In this document: positions 34,500 through 43,491 of the stretch, in pieces | Layout of the letters: every line of letters starts with the position of its first letter | How positions within the stretch are numbered: the first letter of the stretch is position 1 | Assembly (NCBI RefSeq): GCF_014204945.1 | Contig: NZ_JACHMN010000001.1 | Location: 806,001-870,000 of the forward strand | Direction of reading: 5' to 3' | DNA: 64,000 nt | Source: Allocatelliglobosispora scoriae | GTDB lineage: Bacteria > Actinomycetota > Actinomycetes > Mycobacteriales > Micromonosporaceae | The notes under the pieces: model-generated | Seen by the model: the letters and a program-made list of their open reading frames with translations, nothing else | The model's database searches: none | What the model was told of the DNA's origin: nothing | Made by a program: the position numbers and the translations under genes

Positions 34500-36026
34500 T
34501 TAGCGCTGTCGGGTGAGGAGGCCGGGTCGGTAGGGCAGCAGGCCGTAGTCGCCGCCGGAGTTGGTCGCGCGGCCTTGGTAGAGGAGTTGGAGGTTGCAGG
34601 GGTCGATGGTCATGGTCTGGTCGGCGGTGGTGCGTAGGAGTTCGCCGTGGCTGATGTCGTTGGTCCAGGTGGCGCCGCTGTTGGCTTTGCCCGCGAAGGG
34701 GTTGCTCTCGGTGGCGGCCTGCGGTGTCCATGACCCGCCCAGGCTGGTCGCGGTGAAGGACCGGAAGTAGCGGCCGTTGGCGCCGATCGCTTCGACGATC
34801 ATCAGGTACTGGTTCTGGCCGGCGACCTTGTAGACCTGGGGTGCTTCGAACAGGTTGTTCGTCGAGTCGGTCATGATGGTGGTGTAGGTGGAGCCGAAGC
34901 TGCCGGGGAAGTTCCCGATCGGCATGCTCGCCCGGTAGATCTTGCCGTTGTCGCCGGCGAAGAACAGGTACATGGTGGTGCTGTCGCCGATGATGGTCTG
35001 GTCGATCGGTCCGGTCCCCGACCCGCTGATGCTCCCGGTGAACAGGGGTTGCGCCGCGGACCACCCGTTGGGGTTGGTGGGGTCGGTGGTGGTGCGGTAG
35101 GAGAACGCGGTGGGTCCCCACTGGTAGGTCAGGACCCAGATGCCGCGGGGCGCGAAGTAGAACAGCGACGGTGCCACCGTCGCCGACGACATGCCGTTCT
35201 GACTGGCCGACGCCATGTCGGACCAGTTCGTGAACAGGCCGAAGTTCATCGACCCCCACGCGGACCCGAAATCATGGGTGGTGGCGTAGACGAGCTGCCG
35301 CCCGTTGTAGGGGGCGACGGTGAAGTCCTTCAACGACACCCACCCCGACTTCGGGGCCGCCAGGGCACCCGTCGAGGTCCACCGGTAGCTCGAGGGCAGC
35401 GTGCACCCACCGGGCGAAGACGACGGTGAGGTGGTGGGTGTCGGGGAGGGCGGGGTGCCGCCGACCGCGATCAGCTGCCACTGCTGGTTGGTGCCGCCCC
35501 AGTCGGCGTACTGGACGACCGCACCGCCGTCGGCGGTGGAGGCGCCCTGGACCTCGAGGGCCTTGCCGCTGTGGCGGTTGAGGAACCGGACGTACCCGTC
35601 GGCGGAGTCGGCGAGGGCCCACTGCTGGTTGGTGCCGTTGGTGTCGGTCCACTGCCGGACCGGGGCACCGTCAGCGGTCGAGAAGTTGTAATCATCGAGG
35701 ACCTTGCCGGAATGCCGCGCCCTGATCCGGTAGAAACCGTTCCCCGACGACACGAACTGGAACTGCTGGTTCGTACCCCCGGACCGGGAATACTGCTGCA
35801 CACAGGCACCGTCACCGGTCGAAGCACCACAGATGTCGACGGCTTTACCGCTGTTGCGGTTGACCAGGGTGTACCAGGCGTTCGGATCCACCGTCGCCGC
35901 CGACGCGCTCTGGGCGGTGACCGCGACCAATCCGATTCCGCTGAGAAGGGTGGCCATCGCCGCGATGATCGCCAAGAGCAGTCGGCGGCGTCTGGGCGGC
36001 GCGGTGGCCCGGTGAGGGGAGTTCAT
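34500..36026 (-). CDS. secreted GH62 alpha-L-arabinofuranosidase with N-terminal CBM13
   Basis: A 508-residue secreted enzyme. Signal to about residue 41. Unlike its neighbours the ricin trefoil is N-terminal (about 42-180: [42 protein letters not shown]). A Thr/Ser/Pro linker leads to GH62, with [20 protein letters not shown] (base Asp), [10 protein letters not shown] (Asp) and [10 protein letters not shown] (acid Glu). It cleaves arabinose side chains from arabinoxylan. ATG 36026 is preceded by AAGGAG; a LacI-type site lies 71 bases upstream. Confidence 0.93.
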   Translation of the reverse strand: MNSPHRATAPPRRRRLLLAIIAAMATLLSGIGLVAVTAQSASAATVDPNAWYTLVNRNSGKAVDICGASTGDGACVQQYSRSGGTNQQFQFVSSGNGFYRIRARHSGKVLDDYNFSTADGAPVRQWTDTNGTNQQWALADSADGYVRFLNRHSGKALEVQGASTADGGAVVQYADWGGTNQQWQLIAVGGTPPSPTPTTSPSSSPGGCTLPSSYRWTSTGALAAPKSGWVSLKDFTVAPYNGRQLVYATTHDFGSAWGSMNFGLFTNWSDMASASQNGMSSATVAPSLFYFAPRGIWVLTYQWGPTAFSYRTTTDPTNPNGWSAAQPLFTGSISGSGTGPIDQTIIGDSTTMYLFFAGDNGKIYRASMPIGNFPGSFGSTYTTIMTDSTNNLFEAPQVYKVAGQNQYLMIVEAIGANGRYFRSFTATSLGGSWTPQAATESNPFAGKANSGATWTNDISHGELLRTTADQTMTIDPCNLQLLYQGRATNSGGDYGLLPYRPGLLTRQR

Positions 36027-36096
36027 CTGGCTCCTTTGAAGACGTTCGAGTGAAGCGGACTTGGCATCTGTGCAGGTACTCATCCCTTATCTGACG

Positions 36097-36112
36097 ATGT
36101 GAGCGCTAACAT
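36097..36112. promoter_or_regulatory. LacI-type operator upstream of the GH62 gene
   Basis: ATGTGAGCGCTAACAT, an almost perfect palindrome on the AGCGCT core, 71 bases before the GH62 start. Its TGTKAGCGCTMACA-like half sites resemble the 6423 operator more than the CTGGAAGC type. Confidence 0.6.
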
Positions 36113-36711
36113 TTCGCGTTGGACGACCCCCTCCTCACCCCTCGCTTGCCGGATCCGTGTTGTGGTGCTGCGGCCTTCGCACATCGGCGAGGCCTCATGC
36201 CGCTAAGCCGGAGCTTGCCCTACAGTCACCGTCCGCACACACGACCGAGGCGTCTCATATAGATGTTGGCGAGATTGCCAGAATGTTTCACCGCTATCAA
36301 GGGGGATCGGCCAAATAGGCGCATTTAATTGACGAGTGGCAGATCGGCGACTTCCCCTAGCGGCGTGAGATAACAAATTTGGCGCAGAAATGTTGAGTGG
36401 AAATTGGCACACGTTTCTTCCTCATCGACTGTTATGTGCGGAGCGGCAACGAAGTCGCAGCCCGTGAGGCTTGCGGAGATCGCTTCCGCGGACGCCGGCT
36501 CCGCTATGCCGCCGCCAGTGAGGATTGTCTTGTCCGCCTCAGGAAATGGCAGTGCCTCCAGCCGATGCGGATGTATCCCTCATCGACTGGAGGCACACAT
36601 TGGCGAAGCCAGTCGGATGCCTTCTGACATGTGATGCCATTCGACTACCGCTATGTCGCCCTCACTAGCGTCACGTTGGCCGTCATCGAGAAAGGTCGTG
36701 GTGTCGGAAGC
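36113..36711. other. 600 bases of lower-GC intergenic DNA, no supportable gene
   Basis: Composition is visibly lower in GC than the neighbours. Short open frames exist but lack ribosome binding sites and family motifs. The stretch separates the GH62 gene from the lichenase-like gene and may be residual foreign DNA. Confidence 0.35.
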
Positions 36712-37476
36712 TCAGTACTTGGTGTAGGTGACCGAGTCGTAGCGGGCGGTCAGCGGTGTTCCCGGGTAGGAGAAGGGGCCGAGCCAGCCGTCGACGCCGA
36801 TGCCGGGCCAGAGGTTTGCCATGATGCGCTGCGGGCGGGTCGGGAGCGGGCCGCGTGACCCGTTCTCCTGATGGACGAGGCGGCCGTCGACGAACCAGTT
36901 GATCGTGCCCTGGTTCCACCATTCGAAGGCGTAGGTGTGGTAGCCGGCCGAGGCGTCGAAGCCGAGGTTGATGATCTTCTCGTGGCCGCCGACGCCGTTG
37001 GTGAAGTAGTTGGTCTGCATCTGGGTGGTGTTCTTGCCCAGGATCTCGATGTCGATCTCGTCCCACGGCTGGTTGTCGCTCGGACCGGTGTAGGTGAAGA
37101 ACGAGGTCACCGTGCCGGAGCGTTTGACGGCCTGCATGCGAGTCTCGAACCGGCCGTAGGAGTAGAGGTCGGTGGTGCGGAACTCGCCGGAGGCGTAGGG
37201 CTTCCCGGAGCAGCCGCCGGGGCAGGTGGCGGTGTCCAGGTTGATGCCCATGACCCCGCCGTTGAACCAGACGTGGTCGGCGCGCCAGCCGACGTTGAAC
37301 ATGCTGCCGTTGCTCCAGCCGTCTGATTTGTACCACCGGCTGGTGTTGTACGAGCTGAAGCCGTCGCTGAAGCTGCCGCCGATGGCGGCGTACGCGCCGG
37401 TGGGTGGGACGGTGGCCGCGACGGCGGCGACCGCCATGGTCGCGGCGAGGACGAGGGTGCGGGTGAGGCGTCTCAT
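36712..37476 (-). CDS. secreted GH16 lichenase-like beta-1,3-1,4-glucanase
   Basis: A 254-residue secreted GH16 enzyme without CBM. Signal to about residue 30. Catalytic residues are Glu140, Asp142 and Glu144 in WDEIDIEILGKNTTQ. The NTSRWYKSDGWSNGSMFNVG start and INLGFDASAGYHTYAFEW are typical of bacterial licheninases. ATG 37476 is followed by RRLTRTLVLAATMAVAAVAA. A perfect LacI-type palindrome lies about 300 bases upstream, suggesting a long leader or a promoter far from the start. Confidence 0.9.
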   Translation of the reverse strand: MRRLTRTLVLAATMAVAAVAATVPPTGAYAAIGGSFSDGFSSYNTSRWYKSDGWSNGSMFNVGWRADHVWFNGGVMGINLDTATCPGGCSGKPYASGEFRTTDLYSYGRFETRMQAVKRSGTVTSFFTYTGPSDNQPWDEIDIEILGKNTTQMQTNYFTNGVGGHEKIINLGFDASAGYHTYAFEWWNQGTINWFVDGRLVHQENGSRGPLPTRPQRIMANLWPGIGVDGWLGPFSYPGTPLTARYDSVTYTKY

Positions 37477-38045
37477 TGCCTGCTCCGGTGTGCCGGGGCG
37501 ACCGCGGGCGGCGGTACGCCGTGGACGGGGACAGCGGCATCCGTCGCCGGCGTGGCGAACGGACGGGGCGGTGGCCGACCGGGGGTGCAGAGCACCCAGG
37601 CCTGCCTGTGCTGCCTTGTATCGCAAGTGATCTGGAAGGGCTCCCAGTCACCCTGATGGTCCAACGGCGTCACAGACGATGATGGATATGTCTTCCTGAG
37701 CTGTCAAGACCCCACCTAGGCATCGATCGGCAACTCGGCCTTTACACGCGAGAAGCATCCAGGTAGCTTCCAAAATGGAAGCGCTTCCAGTTGCACGGAG
37801 CCCCGGTCGGCCGCGATGGTTGCGGCGGCGTCAACGCACGTGAAGCCCTGGCCGACCGGGACGGCGCGCTTCCGTCCGTGGAAGGCGGCGGTCCCCGGCG
37901 AGTGTGGGCACACCCACTGGGGACCGCTGTCTGTATGCGACAACGACGGGCGCAGTCGGAGTCCTCGGACGAGGCCCGTCCCGGGTGGACGCGACGACCC
38001 CGCTCGACCGGGCCCCGGCCCGACCGGTACGGGGAGACGAACCCG
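37477..38045. other. leader/promoter region of the lichenase gene and LacI 3' flank
   Basis: About 570 bases without a supportable gene. It contains the palindrome at 37776-37789. No other clear structure was seen. Confidence 0.4.
37776..37789. promoter_or_regulatory. perfect LacI-type palindrome TGGAAGCGCTTCCA
   Basis: A 14-bp perfect palindrome matching the sites at 39148 and 39321. It is upstream of the lichenase gene and 257 bases past the end of the LacI gene, so the adjacent LacI protein is the likely ligand. Confidence 0.75.
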
Positions 38046-39077
38046 CTACCGGTCGGCAGCCGGGCGAGTCGAGCCGCGCACGACGAGCCGGGCCGGCAGG
38101 ATCAGCGGGGTCGGCCGCACACCGTCCAGAATCGACAGCAGCATCCTGGCCATCTCCGCACCGAGCGCCTCTATGGGCTGCCGGACCGTCGTGAGCTGCG
38201 GGTCCGTATGCAGAGCCGTCGGCAGGTCGTCGAAGCCGACGACGCCGACCTCGTCCGGGACGGCCCGGCCCCACGCCCGCAGGGTCCGCAGCGCACCAGC
38301 GGCCATGTTGTCGGAGGCGGCGAAGACCGCGTCGAGATCGGGGTGGGCCTCCAGCAGCCGGGCCATCGCCGCCGCGCCCCCGGCCTCACTGAAGTCGGCG
38401 TGCTCCACCCGGTGCGCGGGCAGCTCGGCTACCGCCATCGCGTCGCGGTACCCGCGGTAGCGCGCCTCAGCGACATCGAGGCTGAGCTGCCCGGTGATGG
38501 TGGCGATGCGGCGGTACCCCGCCTCGACGAGGTGCTCTGTGGCCAGCCGTGCGCCGCTGCGGTTGTCGGTGTCGACGTACCACTGGGGCTCGGCCCCCAG
38601 CGGCCGGCCGCCGAACACGACCGGCATGGTGGTCTGCTCGGCGAGCTTGGCGAGCGGATCGTCGCCGTGCAGGTTCATCAGCATGATCCCGTCCGCGCGC
38701 CGCGACCGCACGATCTGCCGCAGCTTGGCGGCGCCCTCGGGCCGCCCGGCCAGCACCAGCGTCAGGGTGACGTCGGTGCGTTCCAGCGCGACGCTGATGC
38801 CGTAAATGACCTGGGCGAAGAAGGCGTCGGCGAAGATGCCCGGCTCGTCGGTGGCGACCGCCAGCACCACCGCGCCGACCCGGTTGGTGGCCAGAGCCCG
38901 CGCGGACGGATTGGGGACGTAGCCCAGCTCCCTGACCGCACGGTGCACCGCAGCCCGCTTCGTGTCGCTGACGTTGCCCACGTTGTTGATCGCACGCGAG
39001 GCCACCGAACGCGACACCCCCGCCCGCTCGGCGACGTCTTCGAGAGTGGGCGTGCGGGGGGACGACGCGGTGTCCAT
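38046..39077 (-). CDS. LacI-family transcriptional repressor
   Basis: A 343-residue LacI protein. The HTH is at residues about 11-35 (LEDVAERAGVSRSVASRAIN), then the hinge with PNPSARALATNRVGAVVL. The periplasmic-binding-like domain includes FADAFFAQVIYGISVALE and DLDAVFAASDNMAAGALRTL. ATG 39077 was chosen over an upstream in-frame ATG at 39200 because residues before it are not LacI-like and would cover an operator. It is convergent to nothing and divergent from the GH6 gene; palindromes CTGGAAGCGCTGCC and CTGGGAGCGCTTCCAG lie between them. Probable repressor of GH6, itself and the lichenase. Confidence 0.88.
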   Translation of the reverse strand: MDTASSPRTPTLEDVAERAGVSRSVASRAINNVGNVSDTKRAAVHRAVRELGYVPNPSARALATNRVGAVVLAVATDEPGIFADAFFAQVIYGISVALERTDVTLTLVLAGRPEGAAKLRQIVRSRRADGIMLMNLHGDDPLAKLAEQTTMPVVFGGRPLGAEPQWYVDTDNRSGARLATEHLVEAGYRRIATITGQLSLDVAEARYRGYRDAMAVAELPAHRVEHADFSEAGGAAAMARLLEAHPDLDAVFAASDNMAAGALRTLRAWGRAVPDEVGVVGFDDLPTALHTDPQLTTVRQPIEALGAEMARMLLSILDGVRPTPLILPARLVVRGSTRPAADR

Positions 39078-39147
39078 GGGCGGTGCCCGGCCTTTCGTCG
39101 GGGGTCGGCGCGACCCATAGTAGGGCAGCCGGGTCCCGCCGAGGGTA

Positions 39148-39161
39148 GGCAGCGCTTCCAG
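39148..39161. promoter_or_regulatory. LacI-type operator in the lacI promoter
   Basis: GGCAGCGCTTCCAG, one half site exact and the other with one mismatch relative to the 37776 palindrome. It lies 71 bases upstream of the LacI start and supports autoregulation. Confidence 0.6.
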
Positions 39162-39320
39162 AATTGACGGGCTTTCGGCACCGGTTCGCCTGCCCGACAT
39201 CCCCGCAACCGCTCCCAGCCATGCTGTGATGGTGATCAGGGCAGTTGGTAGCGGTTGCGGGATTGGAGGCCGTTGTCATCCATTGACAGTCCCTCCAGGA
39301 TCGACGACGATGCGTGTGGA

Positions 39321-39340
39321 AACTGGGAGCGCTTCCAGTT
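39321..39340. promoter_or_regulatory. LacI-type operator upstream of the GH6 gene
   Basis: AACTGGGAGCGCTTCCAGTT, palindromic except for one base pair. It lies 47 bases before the GH6 start, overlapping the expected transcript start, as expected for repression. Confidence 0.75.
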
Positions 39341-39386
39341 TCTCCCACTCGTTTTGCACCCGTCCCGTCCGTTCCGAGGAGACCCG

Positions 39387-40679
39387 ATGCACGCACCAAG
39401 GCGGCTACTGTCCTGCCTGGCGGCGCTGGCCCTGACGGCCGCCGCTGTCGCCCCCTCCACCCCCGCGTCGGCGGCCGCGCCCACGGCCCCGGCGCACCGC
39501 ACGCTGCCCGCCGACACCCGCTTCTACGTCGACCCCGCCGCCGGAGGAGCCCAGCAGGCCCTTGCCGACCTGCGCGCGGGCGACACCGCCAACGCCCTGC
39601 GGATGGCCCAGCTGGCCACCTGGCCGCAGGCGATCTGGATCGACAACGGCACCCCCGCGCAGATCAGCACCCAGGTACGCCGGATCATGGCCGCCGCCCG
39701 GCTCACCCGCACCGTCCCCGTGCTGGTCAGCTACTACATCCCCGGCCGCGACTGCAGCCTCTACTCCGCCGGCGGCGCGCAGTCGTCAGCCGAATACCGC
39801 ACCTGGATCGCCGCGTTCGCCGCCGCGATCGGCGACGGCAAGGCCGTCGTCATCGTCGAACCCGACGGGCTGTCGCTGCTGCCCAAGGACTGCGCCGGCA
39901 ACATCGACCCCACCGGGGAGCTGACCGCGCAGCGCCTGGCCGACCTCAAGGCCGCCGTCGGCCTCTTCGGCGCCCAGCCCCACACGTCGGTCTACCTCGA
40001 CGCGGGCAACAGCGGCTGGCAGGCCGTCGGCGTCATCGCCGAACGCCTCCTGCAGGCCGGCATCGACCAGGCTCGCGGCTTCGCCGTCAACGTCTCCAAC
40101 TACTGGCGCACCGAGCAGAACGCCCAGTACTCCACCTGGGTCGCCAAGTGCGTCTGGTGGTCCACCAAGGGACCCGACTGGGCCCGCGGACACACCGACT
40201 GGTGCGCCAGCCAGTACTACTCCGCCGCCGCCCCCAACGACGGGCAGCCCGGCAACTCGGTCGTCTACGAGGACCCGTCGACCTGGCACTGGACCGACGC
40301 CTGGTTCGACCAGAACGTCGGCACCCCGCCGCTGGACCAGCTCACCCACAACGTCATCGACACCAGCCGCAACGGCATCGGCCCCTGGACCGCCCCCGCC
40401 GGGAAATACTCCGACGCCGAAACCTGGTGCAACCCGCCCCAGCGCGGCATCGGCGCCCGACCGACGGCCAAGACCGGACTGGCACTCACCGACGCGTTCC
40501 TGTGGATCAAGACGATCGGCGAATCCGACGGCAGCTGCAAGCGCGGCACCGCCGGACCGGAAGACCCCGAATACGGGACAGTCGACCCCGCCGCCGGCGC
40601 GTGGTGGCCCGACATGGCCCACTGGCTGGCTGCGAACGCCTCACCGACGCTGACGTTCAACCCCCGCCTGCTGCCGTGA
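39387..40679 (+). CDS. secreted GH6 endoglucanase/cellobiohydrolase
   Basis: A 430-residue secreted cellulase without a binding module. Signal to about residue 31 (PASAAAP). GH6 motifs: VPVLVSYYIPGRDCS, catalytic acid Asp160 in VIVEPDGLSLLP, VYLDAGNSGW, GFAVNVSNYW and KTIGESDGSC. The open-loop spacing and size suggest an endoglucanase rather than a tunnel cellobiohydrolase. ATG 39387 has GAGGAG six bases upstream. A strong hairpin terminator follows. Confidence 0.93.
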   Translation: MHAPRRLLSCLAALALTAAAVAPSTPASAAAPTAPAHRTLPADTRFYVDPAAGGAQQALADLRAGDTANALRMAQLATWPQAIWIDNGTPAQISTQVRRIMAAARLTRTVPVLVSYYIPGRDCSLYSAGGAQSSAEYRTWIAAFAAAIGDGKAVVIVEPDGLSLLPKDCAGNIDPTGELTAQRLADLKAAVGLFGAQPHTSVYLDAGNSGWQAVGVIAERLLQAGIDQARGFAVNVSNYWRTEQNAQYSTWVAKCVWWSTKGPDWARGHTDWCASQYYSAAAPNDGQPGNSVVYEDPSTWHWTDAWFDQNVGTPPLDQLTHNVIDTSRNGIGPWTAPAGKYSDAETWCNPPQRGIGARPTAKTGLALTDAFLWIKTIGESDGSCKRGTAGPEDPEYGTVDPAAGAWWPDMAHWLAANASPTLTFNPRLLP

Positions 40680-40683
40680 CGCA

Positions 40684-40716
40684 CCGGTGGGGCACCCTGG
40701 CCGGGTGCCCCACCGG
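40684..40716 (+). terminator. hairpin terminator of the GH6 gene
   Basis: Perfect 14-bp stem, CCGGTGGGGCACCC at 40684-40697 and its complement at 40703-40716, loop of five, starting five bases past the stop. Confidence 0.82.
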
Positions 40717-40851
40717 CCGGGCTGACACGCTAGACCGGCTTGCTGCAGGCGGTCGAAACCGCACCTGCTGCGGATGGCAAGCCCTATCGTGAGATGGAAC
40801 TGGAAACCGCCGACGACCGACGGGCCTGCAACATCGACGACGGGGACATCA

Positions 40852-41049
40852 ATGACGACGACTGAGCCGACCTGCGAACTGGACCCGATCACGTGGGATG
40901 CGATGGTCGACGGGATGAAGAGGCACCACGTTCCGGACGACATCGTCGGGAAGGTCTGCGCTGACGCGCTCGCCGCCATCAACGCGACACCGGAGTCTAA
41001 GCGGGCCCAGCTGAACGCACAGGCAGGGCTGACCGACCAACGGTCCTGA
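40852..41049 (+). CDS. small hypothetical protein
   Basis: A 65-residue acidic protein (LDPITWDAMVDGMKRHHVPD, then a helical C-terminus). ATG 40852 has GGGGA eight bases upstream; an upstream in-frame ATG at 40774 would add 26 residues with a low-complexity stretch. No family recognised. Confidence 0.45.
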   Translation: MTTTEPTCELDPITWDAMVDGMKRHHVPDDIVGKVCADALAAINATPESKRAQLNAQAGLTDQRS

Positions 41050-41073
41050 AGACCTACCCGGTCTGCGAGTCGC

Positions 41074-41190
41074 TCAGCCAGTGGTCGCGTCGTACGCGGC
41101 GAGTTCGGCTTCCAATGCTGCGGCCAGGGGCGCGGGCTTGGAGAAGTAGTAGCCGACGCCCTCCAGCTCCTGGGTGCCGACAAGGCAGGC
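41074..41190 (-). pseudogene. possible remnant of an EAL-domain C-terminus
   Basis: On the minus strand, upstream of a TGA at 41074-41076, the frame reads VGTQELEGVGYYFSKPAPLA and AALEAELAAYDATTG. This is like the end of c-di-GMP phosphodiesterases (GVETQEQ ... GYYFSKPLP), with the middle deleted. There is no start codon or catalytic part, and the AraC gene begins its 3' end just beyond. Identification rests on a short motif. Confidence 0.4.
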
Positions 41191-41219
41191 ACTCCATTGA
41201 GCGCGGATGTCGAGAGGGC

Positions 41220-42188
41220 TTATGCAACAACCGCGGGCTGCTCCGCGCGGACACGATGGCGGTAGCGCATGGGTGACTCGCCGACCTCACGTTTGAATGC
41301 CGTGCTGAACGCGCTTTCCGAGCTGTATCCGAGGTCGACAGCGAGCGACCCTATCCGCACATCGCCGTCGCGCAGTGCGCGCTGGGCGAGCAGCATGCGC
41401 CAGCCGTTGAGATAGGTCAGGGGTGGTACGCCCGCTACCTGGCGGAAGCGTTCGGCGAACGACGTGCGGGACATCGCCGAGGCGTGGGCGAGTTCCTCGA
41501 GTTTCCAGGACCGGCCGGGTTCGGCGTGCATGCGGCTGACCGCCGGACGCAGTCGTTCGTCGGTCAGCACGCGCAGCCGGCCCGGTGGCAGCGAGGTCTG
41601 CCCGACGTAGGCTCGGAGGACTTCGAGGACCAGCAGTTGGGTGTATTGCCGGATGGCGAAGGCTGATCCCATCCGGTCGCCGGTCACCTCATCCACGAGC
41701 TGACCGATGATGGCGCGCAGACGGGTCGCCTCAGCGGCCGAGGCACGGACGTGGCCGACAGGCGGGAGCGCTTGTAGCAACAGTTGTTGGCCTGCCGGGT
41801 TGAGCAGGACCCGGCCGCCGACGACGAGGTCGCTGTCGGGGTCGGCGGTGAGCAGTTCGGCGGTCAGGCTGGTGACCTCCGGCTCGATCTGCCGCGGCGG
41901 GCCGTCGCCGGTACCACCTTCGAGTTCGATCCAGGAGCGGTTGTTGAGGATGGCGACGTCACCTGGTTCGAGGTGTATCGCAGCGTCGAGGCCGTCGGCC
42001 GACAGCCGGGCGCGCCCGCGGACCATCACGGTGAGCTTCAGGGGGGTCTGCCCGTGCGAGCGGGCGACCCAACGGCCGCGAGCGGCAAAGGCACCCGTCA
42101 CCTGTCCGCGCGCCTCCACCAGGTCGAAGACTTCGGAGAACTCATCCACCTCCGGACTATCGCGAAGAAAATGCGGATCGTCAAGCAT
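41220..42188 (-). CDS. AraC-family regulator with cupin sensor (cupin_6)
   Basis: A 322-residue regulator. Residues about 10-190 form a cupin-like sensor (LKLTVMVRGRARLSADGLDA, LEPGDVAILNNRSWIEL). Two AraC HTH motifs are at about 220-310 (WKLEELAHASAMSRTSFAER, then IGSLAVDLGYSSESAFSTAF). It diverges from the SDR gene with only 33 bases between start codons, so it almost certainly controls that gene. Signal molecule unknown. Confidence 0.9.
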   Translation of the reverse strand: MLDDPHFLRDSPEVDEFSEVFDLVEARGQVTGAFAARGRWVARSHGQTPLKLTVMVRGRARLSADGLDAAIHLEPGDVAILNNRSWIELEGGTGDGPPRQIEPEVTSLTAELLTADPDSDLVVGGRVLLNPAGQQLLLQALPPVGHVRASAAEATRLRAIIGQLVDEVTGDRMGSAFAIRQYTQLLVLEVLRAYVGQTSLPPGRLRVLTDERLRPAVSRMHAEPGRSWKLEELAHASAMSRTSFAERFRQVAGVPPLTYLNGWRMLLAQRALRDGDVRIGSLAVDLGYSSESAFSTAFKREVGESPMRYRHRVRAEQPAVVA

Positions 42189-42221
42189 TCATCGTACGGA
42201 GAACCGGCCTACGGTTAAGCC

Positions 42222-43226
42222 ATGACCACCGAACAGCAGCGCCCCATCGGCACACCGTTCACCGCCGCATCGACGGCCGACGACGTGCTCGCCGGACTCG
42301 ACCTGACCGGCAAGCACGTCATCATCACCGGCGGCGCGGGTGGCCTCGGGCTCGAGGCCACCCGGGCACTGAGCAGGGCCGGCGCCTCGGTCACCGTCGC
42401 CGCGCGCGACCCGGAGCGGGCCGCGGCCACGCTCGCCGGCATCCACCGCGTCGAGATCAGTCAGCTCGACCTGCTCGACCCGGCGTCGATCGGCGCCTTC
42501 GCGGACCGTTACCTTGAGTCCGGCCACCCGCTGCACATCCTCATCAACAGCGCCGGCAACACGTTCGGCAAGCACACCCTGGACGCCCGCGGCTACGAGG
42601 CGGGCTTCGCAGCGTTCCACCTCGGCCACTTCCAGTTGACCCTCGCGCTGCACGCCGCCCTACAGGCTGCGCACGGCGCCCGGATCGTCAACGTGTCCTC
42701 CGGCGCGCACCGCACCAGCGACATCCGCTGGGACGACCTGCATTTCGAGCAGGGCTACAACGGCAACCTCGCCTACGGGCAGACCAAGACCGCCGGCGTC
42801 CTGTTCGCCGTCGAACTCGACCGGCGCTGGGCCGGCGACGGCATCCGTGCCTTCTCCGTGCACCCGGGCATCTCCGTCGCCTCGAATCTGGCGCACATGG
42901 AGCAAGGCACGTTCAGCATGCAGCAGCTGCGGGCGATGGGACTGATCGACGACGAGGGCCAGCCCATCATCCACCCCGAGCACGAGAAGAAGACGCCGCA
43001 ACAGGCCGCCGCGACGATCGTGTTCGGCGCGACCAGCCCATTACTCGACGGCATCGGCGGGGTCTACCTGAAGAACAGCGACGTCGCGCCACTGGACCCC
43101 ACCCCGTGGGGACCCACCCCCGTCGGCGAAAAGCCGGTCATACTCTCCGACGCCGCCCCGCACGCCCTCGACCCGACGTCGGCACGGCGGCTCTGGGAAC
43201 TCAGCGAGGACCTGCTCAACAACTAG
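42222..43226 (+). CDS. short-chain dehydrogenase/reductase (retinol-dehydrogenase-like)
   Basis: A 334-residue classical SDR with an extended C-terminus. Cofactor motif VIITGGAGGLGLEATRAL, NSAGN motif region (ILINSAGNTFG), catalytic Ser in VNVSSGAH and YxxxK in YGQTKTAGVLF. The two basic residues after beta-2 (AARDPERA) suggest NADP(H). It resembles oxidoreductases of the WWOX/RDH type. Expression is probably governed by the divergent AraC regulator. Confidence 0.88.
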   Translation: MTTEQQRPIGTPFTAASTADDVLAGLDLTGKHVIITGGAGGLGLEATRALSRAGASVTVAARDPERAAATLAGIHRVEISQLDLLDPASIGAFADRYLESGHPLHILINSAGNTFGKHTLDARGYEAGFAAFHLGHFQLTLALHAALQAAHGARIVNVSSGAHRTSDIRWDDLHFEQGYNGNLAYGQTKTAGVLFAVELDRRWAGDGIRAFSVHPGISVASNLAHMEQGTFSMQQLRAMGLIDDEGQPIIHPEHEKKTPQQAAATIVFGATSPLLDGIGGVYLKNSDVAPLDPTPWGPTPVGEKPVILSDAAPHALDPTSARRLWELSEDLLNN

Positions 43227-43316
43227 ACTCGCCTTCCCCCTCGCGGGCAAGGAGCCGAACGACACCAGGTGCGACGTTCAGAGCTGGCTGCACCGAAGCC
43301 GAGCTCACCACACGCC

Positions 43317-43366
43317 GACCGCTCCGACTGCCCGCCGATGGGTCCGAAATGCCAGTCGGAGCGGTC
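43317..43366 (+). terminator. long-loop hairpin downstream of the SDR gene
   Basis: Perfect 14-bp arms, GACCGCTCCGACTG at 43317-43330 and its complement at 43353-43366, around a 22-base loop, about 90 bases past the SDR stop. Confidence 0.5.
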
Positions 43367-43491
43367 GAGAGTTGTGCCGTCCCGCCTCCTCGATAACGGC
43401 TCAGATCAGGCTCTGTCCCACGCCCGCCATTCGCGTGTCCGATAGCGGACGTACTGCGGACAGCTGCCGGATCAGCCGCGATCTTTGACGG

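Noticed and set aside
36397-36634. Two overlapping small frames in the low-GC gap
   Set aside because: No ribosome site, no motif, and both are about the length expected by chance.
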